64,000 bases of DNA from Chelydra serpentina. Lineage: Eukaryota > Chordata > Testudines > Chelydridae. Position numbers and translations under genes: made by a program. Shown piece after piece: positions 56,263-64,000 of this stretch. Numbering within the stretch: position 1 is the first letter of the stretch; every line of letters starts with the position of its first letter. The stretch is from contig JBAIAC010000010.1 in assembly GCA_037349315.1 (NCBI GenBank), positions 28,870,001-28,934,000 of the forward strand, written 5' to 3'. Below the pieces are notes generated by a model. It did not search any database. It was given only the letters and a program-made list of their open reading frames with translations, and was not told the DNA's origin.

Positions 56263-57543
56263 TCACTGGTTACCCTGGTCAGTCTGGAAGCGAGCTTTCA
56301 AAGCTTCCCGGATGCGCAGCGCGTACCGCTGTGATCTTCTAATCGCCCTGGTGTCCGGCTGAGCGTAGTCTGCTGCCAGGCGATTTGCCTCAACCTCCCA
56401 GCCCTGCATAAACGTCTCCCCCTTGCTCTCACAGAGATTGTGGAGCACACAGCACGCTGCAATCACAATGGGGATATTTTTAGGGCTGAGGTCGGAGCGA
56501 GTCAGTAAGCTTCGCCATCTGCCCTTCAGACGGCCAAAGGCACACTCCACCACCATTCTGCACTTGCTCAGGCGGTAATTGAAGAGCTCCTTTTCAGTGT
56601 CCAGGGCTCCCGTGTATGGCTTCATGAGCCATGGCATTAGCGGGTAGGCAGGGTCCCCTAGGATCACTGTAGGCATCTCCACATCCCCAACAGTTATTTT
56701 GCGGTCTGGGAAATAAACACCCTGTTGCAGCCGTCTAAACAGACCAGAGTTTTTGAAAACACGAGCATCATGAACCTTGCCTGGCCATCCAACATTGATG
56801 TTAGTAAAACGTCCTTTGTGGTCCACTAGTGCTTGCAGCACCATAGAAAAATAGCCCTTTCGGTTAATGTACTGGCTGCCCTGGTGCTCCGGTCCCAGGA
56901 TAGGGATGTGTGTCCCATCTATAGCCCCACCGAGTTTGGGAATCCCATCGCAGCGAAGCCATCTATGATCACCTGCACGTCTCCAAGGGTCACTACCTTT
57001 GAGAGCAGCAGGTCAATGACTGCATGGGCTACCTGCATCACAGCAACCCCCACGGTAGACTTGCCCACTCCAAATTGGTTCGCTACTGACCGGTAGCTGT
57101 CAGGAGTAGCAAGCTTCCACAGGGCTATGGCCACTCACTTCTGGATAGTCAGGGCTGCTCGCATCCGGGTGTCCTGGCGCTTCAGGGCAGGGGACAGCAA
57201 GTCAAAGTTCCAGGAAAGTGCCCTTACGCATCCGAAAGTTTCGCAGCCACTGGGATTCATCCCAGACCTGCAGCACTATGCGGTCCCACCAGTCAGTGCT
57301 TGTTTCCCTTGCCCAGAATCGCCGTTCCACAGGATCAACGTGACCCATTGCCACCATGATGTCTAGGGGACGGGGCCCCATGCTTTGCGAGAGGTCTATG
57401 CCCCTCTCTGAGTTCATGTACTCCCGGAGCTTCCGTTGCCTCCTCGCCCGATTTCTCTGCATCTGAGTCTGGAAAAGGTGCACGATAAGGCGCGAGGTGT
57501 TGGCAACGGACAGAACAGCAGCGATAATCGCGGAGGGCTCCAT
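56263..57543 (-). pseudogene. Harbinger DDE transposase with frameshifts
   Basis: Three minus-strand blocks. 57543-57202: N-terminal part (METSAIIAA-like opening MEPSAIIAAVLSV, later WDRIVLQVWDESQWLRNFRM). 57134-56919: helix-turn-helix block SYRSVANQFGVGKSTVGVAV. 56918-56263: catalytic part with GAIDGTHIPILGPEHQGSQY (first Asp, about 56900), VILGDPAYPLMPWLMKPY (second Asp) and VVECAFGRLKGRWRSLL (Glu). The DDE triad is complete. A missing base after FLEL (about 57202), an in-frame stop at about 57138 and another missing base just before GAIDG (about 56934) break the frame. The enzyme would cut and paste TWA-flanked ends. It is homologous to the domesticated HARBI1. Inactive as it stands. Confidence 0.88.
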
Positions 57544-57924
57544 GCTCGCTGTCCTGTGGCGTCCGAGTGGTCAATCACCGGAAAAGGGCGCGAATTCATT
57601 GCCCGCCGGCGCTTTCACGTAGGGACGGCAGGAGTGTGGGTCGAGTGACGACATTTCCGTATAACCACCCTTGACACATTTTCGGTCCCACAAGGCACTG
57701 GGGGCTACACCCAGAATTCCAGTGGGCAGCGGGAACTGCGGGAACTATGGGATAGCTACCCACAGTGCACCGCTTGCAATGTCGACGCTTGCCCTGTTAC
57801 TGTGGACTCACAAATTCGAATTAATGTCCTTGCTGTGGATTCGCGCGATCGACCTTGCAATATCGGTTTCACAAGTTCGGTTTAACAAAAATCGAACTAG
57901 TCTCGTAGTGTAGACATACCCTTA
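57544..57924. other. Right terminal region of the Harbinger element
   Basis: Holds CTACCCACAGTGCACCGCTT (57759), a direct echo of CTATCCCACAGTGCACCACT near the left end (52625), a sub-terminal repeat that may be a protein-binding site. The rest is the CpG-rich TIR-proximal region of the transposase promoter side. Confidence 0.6.
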
Positions 57925-59800
57925 AAACATTTTACATTAAATAATGCTTTAATCTTATTGGATTTAGTCAACTAAACTTAAAATTCAGAGAATGGGTTTA
58001 GGTTCTGTTTTGGCGTGGGGAGGAGCACAAGGGGGTTGAGTGATGTATTCTGAACAAGTAAACGAATGAGAGAAAGTGACAGAAAAGACTACTCAGTCTC
58101 CCTTAAAAACACTGAAAAAGTTTGGTTAAAATAGGTGACTATTTCTTGCAAATGACAACAATCTGAGATTTTCAGTGTGTAAATGTATTTATGATAGTGA
58201 AGGGCTTCTGCTGCATTATACATGCTTCAAGCATTTTGGGTAAAATTCTGTGGACCCCTTCATGCATGTGCAAAGCTCAAAGCAGAAAAAATTCAGTGTT
58301 CCACTGAGCAGGAAGCAGAATGACTCCTCACCTTCTGTGTACAAGAAGGAATAAGCACTATGATGGCTTATCTAAGCAAGAACACTGAAGGTGGCCAGAG
58401 GTGAGTGAGCCACAAAGGTGTGGCTAGTGAGATCATGTATAATATGGATCCCCTGACTCAAACAGTAACTAGGGAAGACTTTCAGCTTCTCCTATGCATA
58501 GTCTGCAGTAGGAGTCATGGAGTGGCTCCACATGGGCTACTACGGATGCAGACTCAGAATTTAATTTTTTATCCCCAGATACATTTCCCTGACATGGCAG
58601 CCAGTTTGTTTTCTTGGGCTGTGTGTTCTATTTAAGGATTTTGTTCCTGGTCTGTGCCTCAGTGAGATACCTAATTAAGATAAACATGACAAAATATAAC
58701 TTTCACTGTAATATATGCAAAGAAAGAAATGGCAAAGGAAGGAGACAGTGCAAATTAAATACACATTCAGCCAAACAAAAGTAAAGTGCTCTTTTCAGTT
58801 CCTGTGCAAAAAGGGAACTGAAAAGCTATTGGGAAAAAATGGGATTTGGGATAAACCTGAAACAATTATTATACAATTGCCTAAAGCACTCGTCAGCATA
58901 TCTGGGTGTTTTTACATAAATCTTTCTCATACAAGGGATGACACTTCCCGCCCCCCCCCCCGCCGGTGGCACCCCCCCCCCCCCATACACAACAATGCCT
59001 GGTGCTCTTGATCTCAGGTGATAAGGCTGATCTGGTTAATTAGAGGTTGTATTTTATTCGTCAGTAATGCAAATATCACTTTTGGTTCCAAATTCAAAAA
59101 TTTAGTTTGCCCACACTTAATCAATCTTTACTAACATAGAAAAATAACGAAATGATGAATAGATTTCATGTACTATGGTTTTGAACATGCTCTTATGATC
59201 ATTGGTTTGGCCAGCAAGTTTATTGTTAGCACTGACCAATTCTAGCACTTTTCTCTGACACCTCCACTACATTGAGAAATAAAAGAGGGCCACATTTTCA
59301 TATTTCTGTTTTTTTCTTCCCAAAACCTTCCCTCTTAACATAAACAGATATAAAGAAGATTATATAGAAGACTTAAAGTAAAAGGAATGTACTTGTTAAA
59401 GTAACAATGGACCTATTTTCAGAAATGCTGAGTAGTTGCAGTTCCCGTTGAGGACAGTTGAAGCTGCAGACAGTCAGAACCTCTGAAAAATCACATTGTA
59501 TATGTTTAAATCATTAAAATCAACTGAAATACAGTAAAAGCCAGCTTGTGAGGAAATAAAGCCAATCAAAAGATGGCATGGCACCAAAAGGTATTACAAA
59601 TAGACGAATTGACTCTTTTCACTGTGTCAAACGTATTTCTGAAAACAAGAGAGTCATGATTATTTTTGTTACAAGGCACCTGTTTAAATAACATATTTCC
59701 CATAATGGTACTAGGTTGTACATTTAACATGTTTCTGTAGCAACTGGCAAAACCATGTTGTATCTTCACTTCCCTCAGTGAAGCAGTATTTAATTTATAA
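57925..59800. other. UTRN: UTRN intron with C-rich tracts
   Basis: Two poly-C runs at about 58951-58986 separated by GCCGGTGGCA. Otherwise nothing recognised. Confidence 0.55.
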
Positions 59801-59985
59801 GAGTGACAAAAAGAGTCCTGTAGCACCTTATAGACTAACAGAAATATTGGAGCATAAGCTTTCGTGGGCGAAGATCCACACGAAAGCTTATGCTCCAATA
59901 TTTCTGTTAGTCTATAAGGTGCTACAGGACTCTTTGTCGCTCTTGCAGATCCAGACTGACACGGCTACCCCTCTGATATTTGATT
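59801..59985. mobile_element. Foldback retroposon tail (5'-inverted)
   Basis: A 57-bp perfect inverted repeat (59810-59866 and 59879-59935) around a 12-base spacer; the outer ends extend imperfectly. The right half continues into CAGATCCAGACTGACACGGC and CTACCCCTCTGATATTTGA, the 3' tail of a common turtle retroposon whose name I do not recall. The left half is the same tail inverted, as produced by twin-primed insertion. Confidence 0.8.
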
Positions 59986-61092
59986 TATATTATATTTTAA
60001 GGAACATATGCAAATACCATATATTTATTTTAAAAATCAAGGTTACTATTACTATCCTTCTAAAATAATGACAGCAATATGGTGTGACTCACACTTAGCT
60101 TCACAGGAAAATGAACCAGCACAATAGTTTGACAGCTATTTTTAAAATATTATTATTCTGTTAAATAAAAGGTAGACCATATGGCTAGACATTCTCATTA
60201 ACACTTCTTCATTCAGTCCTCAGCCTCTGGGATCTGCATTAAAATGCTGTCAAAATTGGCATACTACAGTATCTTCACATGGCATTCACTGAATACACAT
60301 GTAGGGATATTAAAGAAGGTACCGAAAGTGATTCCCACAATTTAAACCTCATAGCATTACCAAGTAAAAGATCTCCTGGATCCCTTGTTAAACTTACAAG
60401 CTACTGTCTGTGTAAACCATTGATTGTATCTGTTCTCAGAAAGATACTGTATTGCTATGAGAAACTTGCAAACAAGTTATTTGACTTTGTTTTTTATGCA
60501 TGCTTTGTACCTAGAAACAGCATAGAAAGACCCCCACCCTCTTTAATTAAAGAGCAGGGAGTCTCAAATAAATTAGTACACACCCCGAAAGTGTTGAAGA
60601 CAGTATGTCTGCTGATGAATGCTTGGTGTACATGAATGAATGAGCAGGGAGGTGCCAGCCTAGGAATTCAGTGACCATCGGCTGAAGGCGGCATCAAGTG
60701 GGAACGACCAGACAACCCCCAACCCCCTCCCCTCCCCGCCACACACACACACCACCACCACCACCGGAGGGTAAACTGGGATCCACCTGAGCATCTCAAA
60801 GGATGGGAAAAACAAGATAACATCTGACAGCACGGAGCCATCAGGAATGTGCCATCTGCTGATTGATTCAGCAACAGCATGATGAAGCAATTCCCATAGA
60901 CTGACATAGGAATAAATCCCTATAAGAATGGCCTCTAAATACTGAGGACTTTGAGTCTCTGGTTCTGCTGCCAATCTCCAGGAGCATCAGATGAATCTGA
61001 CAAGGACTCGGCTCCACCCTCATGCCCAGGTTACCTGGCCAGTAACTTGGCATGAGCAACTTTTAGGCTGGTAACTATGACATCTATACAGA

Positions 61093-61127
<35 letters not shown>

Positions 61128-63020
61128 TGAATGTGAAACTGAATGAAATGTTATAGCTATAACTGACTGTTTACTATGATTCTTTTTGTATTCACAATAA
61201 ACATGACATTCTGTCTTATCCCCTTTAAAAAGATCCTGCTGGTTTTTATTTTATTGGTATAACACACAAAGTATAAAATAACTTCATCAGTACATATTGC
61301 AAGAGAGCCTCAAGATAGATCTTTTTGACTGTTCAGCAGAGTTCTAGACTGTGGCAGACAGAAAGAAGCTAAGTGACGTTCAAACCATGAAAAACAAACA
61401 TTTTTTCATACTGGGGACTGGTGAACGGAAGCCATTAATCTAAAATGTTTTCCAGAAAGGGTATGAGTTTTAAGCAATCCCAAACACAGAACTAGAGGGC
61501 AGAATAAGAGGCATCACTGATGGCTAGTATATTTTTAAGTTCATTTCCTTTGTGAAACTATGTGTCTGGTTACAGAGGAGAGTAGCATTAGCAATTCTAG
61601 ACTCAGGTCTTTGTGGAAGGTGCCTGTGCCCAACTTTGACAATAGCAGTCGCTGAAGAAAATGTGGTCTCTGACAGGAATAAAATGAAGAACGAAAGAAA
61701 TCCCATTGATTTTGGCCTCTTTCAGCTGACGTAAATAATCAAGTAACCATAAATTTGACAAGTAACAATTGCTGCGGTGTCCCTTATATGTGCATCCTGA
61801 AAGGCATTTAAAATCACCTCAAGTAGATGGGAAATGGACCACTGTCAGTTCTTTTGAGCTATTATACAAATAGCAAATCACTCTGTGCTACAATGCAACC
61901 TGTAGCGACAATCATCTATCAATGAAAAAAGGATGGCTTAGTGGTCTAAGCATCAGTTTAGAATTCTATAGCTCAAGCTAAAAGGTCAAACCTCTGTAAC
62001 TGGGAGCTATAACTACTCATATCCTCTGAGTTGGGCAGAGAGGGGGACCTATAAAACCTACTCACCAGTGGGTTACACAAGCAACTGTTGTTTCTGCATG
62101 CTTGGACTCTATATTAAAAGGAGGGTGGACAGGATGTATTCTGTTTTCTCCAAATTAAGTTCCTCCCTCAAGCTTCTGGAAAGTTCTTAATGTGGCCCTT
62201 AGTTTGACAAAATGGGGGTGCCATGGTTCCCAATGTACAATTACAGCACTATGCAAGGAAAAAAATAGCCCACTAAAGAAATACTATTTCTTATCTTAGC
62301 CCTCTTACAGCTTGCAAGTCATTTTTCCCCACAACCAGATCTGACATCTTAACTTGGCTTAACTCTCACTTAATGACAAACTAGTTTTTCCTAGTGCAAC
62401 AGAATAAAAAATTCTTGCTAATTTTCTCTCTGCAGATTAACACCTGAATTTCTACTCTCACAGTCCCTGAGCAATCAGATTCTCAATGAACCTATATCAC
62501 ATCAGCCACCACTCACAAAGGACCATAAACATAAAAAATACGTTTTTTTAAAAAAATAGCTGGGTTCGGCTTAGTTGAGCTCAATGAAAGTCCACAAAAT
62601 TGCTTCCAACTGATTAAATACATCATTACCTATGAGGAAAATGGTAGCTTTGGCATTAATACACCTAAAAATCAGTTTTGAATTGTTTTACTTAATATAG
62701 CAGCACTGATTCCTGTCAGAGATAAAGTAAGTGTAGTGACAACCAGCACCATTTTAAGAAAAGCTTTCAGAGTTTTTATTGTAGTGCAGTTAGAGATCAG
62801 TTTAAGCTTTCCATAAGACTTCACTTTTCTTCACGTAGTTAGAGCTTGGTTGGTGTCAAATGGCACCAGTTATATTCAGATTTTAATTTCTCTCTTTCCT
62901 TAAAATTCTACAAAAGAAGAGGGGGCATGATTGTACTGATTTCAGAGTTTTCTGACCAGTTCAACAAATAAAACAATCACAATAGTAAGAAATACAAATT
63001 AGTCTTTACCATGGCTTTGG
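59986..63020. other. UTRN: UTRN intron, nothing named
   Basis: Contains CA/CCA-rich bases at 60738-60766 and a (GT)n tract. The segment 60660-61280, with AATAAA at 61197, may be another retroposon tail, but I cannot name it. Confidence 0.5.
61097..61125. repeat. (GT)n microsatellite
   Basis: An uninterrupted run of GT dinucleotides of about 29 bases. Confidence 0.95.
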
Positions 63021-63023
63021 TTT

Positions 63024-63200
63024 CATAGAATCATAGAATATCAGGGTTGGAAGGGACCTTAGTAGGTCATCCCCTGCTCAAAGCAGGACCAATCCCCAAT
63101 TTTTGCCCCAGATCCCCAAATGGCCCCCTCTAGGATTGAACTCACAACCCTGGGTTTAGCAGGCCAATGCTCAAACCACTGAGCTATCCCTCCCCCCAAA
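63024..63200 (-). mobile_element. CR1 LINE 3' fragment
   Basis: TCATAGAATCATAGAATATC followed by AGGGTTGGAAGGGACCTTAG is the reverse complement of the CR1 3' end. The tail end is at the left, as for a minus-strand insertion. 3' UTR only, 5'-truncated. Confidence 0.9.
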
Positions 63201-63936
63201 AGTAATGATGTCCATAAGGTTTTGATTTATAATCACAAATAATTTTAATAAAAGCATTAGGCTCAGAGGGTTTGCAACTACAAGAGATCATAGGGGCTTT
63301 TGCACATCGGGTGGCAACTAATAATCACCCCCACCCCAGAACAATGTGGCTAATCAAGTAAGTTACACACAAAGTTCTACCTAGCCCATAGCTGAAGAGT
63401 AGCAGATGGGAAACTGAGGCTTGTGTAGAAGAAAAAAAGAGGTGTTGCAAGCTTGAATAAATGTAGAGCTCCATTCAGTTTCCAATTCTGCCAGTGTATT
63501 ACTGTGTGACCTCAGGCACCCTCTAGGCCAAATGACAAATAAGAACACTTGGCTGTAAGATTTTCATTAATTAAATGTTTACAAAACATTGTATCTGAAA
63601 AGGTTTCTCTATATTCTGGAGGTTTATAATTTGGGAAGTAGTGCCAAAGGCAGCAGTATGGGGCTCAGAGAAATCCAACACTGAGGCAAAGGGAAAAAAA
63701 CAAAAACAAAAGGAGGCTATACATTGACATAACACAGCAATGGACAAATCCCTGATAATGCTAATGCTGATCACTGTATAAATTATAGCATAGAAGAGAA
63801 CTATTAGAATTCTATTATGCGCCTCTCTCTCATACACACTGATACTGGAGTATCTGTAAATAATGAGAGCCATGAGTGGCTTAAGAAAGGAGTTGAAAGC
63901 TTAATTCTATTTCCTTGCTTTTTGGAGTATAAATCT

Positions 63937-64000
63937 TAGAACTATAGGGATGGAAGGGACCTGAAGAGGTCCTCAAGTCCAGCCCCTTGGCTGAGGCAGG
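63937..64000 (-). mobile_element. CR1 LINE 3' fragment, cut by the window end
   Basis: TATAGGGATGGAAGGGACCT and GAGGTCCTCAAGTCCAGCCC belong to the same CR1 3' region as the copy at 63024. It continues past base 64000. Confidence 0.85.

Larger units (their letters stand above)
52408..57924. mobile_element. Near-complete PIF/Harbinger DNA transposon
   Basis: The tips are GGCCAGGTCTACACTAG at the left and GTAGTGTAGACATACCC at the right, inverted over GTCTACACTA. Flanking trinucleotides are TAA (52405-52407) and TTA (57922-57924), consistent with the 3-bp TWA preference of the superfamily. It encodes the two proteins expected of Harbinger elements, a SANT/Myb-like DNA-binding protein (plus, two exons) and a DDE transposase (minus), in convergent orientation. 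In addition there is an antisense ORF and a 77-bp minisatellite between the SANT exons. The 5.5-kb body is GC- and CpG-rich against an AT-rich intron, suggesting a recent insertion. Confidence 0.93.

Noticed and set aside
45600..64000. Search for the preceding utrophin exon (190 nt expected, ending ...RELKQQMQ)
   Set aside because: I looked for its expected reverse-complement end followed by a donor and found no candidate, so it is probably outside the window.
1..64000. CRISPR arrays, bacterial operons, phage genes, tRNA or rRNA genes
   Set aside because: None seen. The intron-exon structure and vertebrate transposons rule out a prokaryotic window.

Overview
This is non-coding-rich vertebrate nuclear DNA, not a microbial locus. 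The repeats (CR1 and L2-type LINEs, DIRS retrotransposons, several hAT and PIF/Harbinger families, an endogenous retrovirus remnant) suggest a reptile, most likely a turtle. That lineage call rests on remembered repeat families and could not be checked. The only host gene I can name is utrophin (UTRN) on the minus strand. Two consecutive coding exons, 33637-33809 (173 nt) and 25216-25372 (157 nt), encode spectrin-repeat sequence from the distal rod. They have canonical splice sites and compatible phases and are separated by an 8.26 kb intron. The rest of the window is UTRN intron filled with transposable elements. | Layout: 1-4.6 kb, introns with one MITE and one interspersed repeat. 4.65-5.48 kb, a non-autonomous hAT element with an exact 8-bp target-site duplication (TSD). 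5.9-10.4 kb, a MITE cluster, one copy of which is split by a 2.9 kb insertion holding a retroviral LTR, a tRNA-Arg-type primer-binding site, decayed gag pieces and an unrelated LTR-like right part. 12.2-13.2 kb, two L2-type reverse transcriptase pieces in opposite orientation. 18.6-22.0 kb, a decayed DIRS element (minus). 22.1-24.7 kb, a 5'-truncated CR1 (plus). 25.2 and 33.6 kb, the UTRN exons. 25.84-27.41 kb, a hAT foldback element with arms of about 580 bp and an 8-bp TSD. 30.3 and 34.3 kb, small MITEs. 36.87-40.6 kb, a better-preserved DIRS element (minus). 44.2 and 45.5 kb, two phase-compatible orphan exon candidates. 46.07-47.39 kb, a putative 1.3 kb solo LTR. 47.42-48.18 and 49.38-50.12 kb, two more hAT elements with exact 8-bp TSDs. 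52.41-57.92 kb, a near-complete PIF/Harbinger transposon with a SANT/Myb-like gene, a convergent DDE transposase broken by frameshifts, an antisense ORF and a 77-bp minisatellite. 58-64 kb, introns with a small foldback repeat and CR1 tails. | No tRNA or rRNA genes, CRISPR arrays or bacterial operons are present. The most interesting structures are the three-gene Harbinger element, the hAT foldback, the nested retroviral insertion and the DIRS terminal repeat architecture. Everything outside the UTRN exons and the Harbinger reading frames looks like decayed mobile DNA or unannotatable intron.
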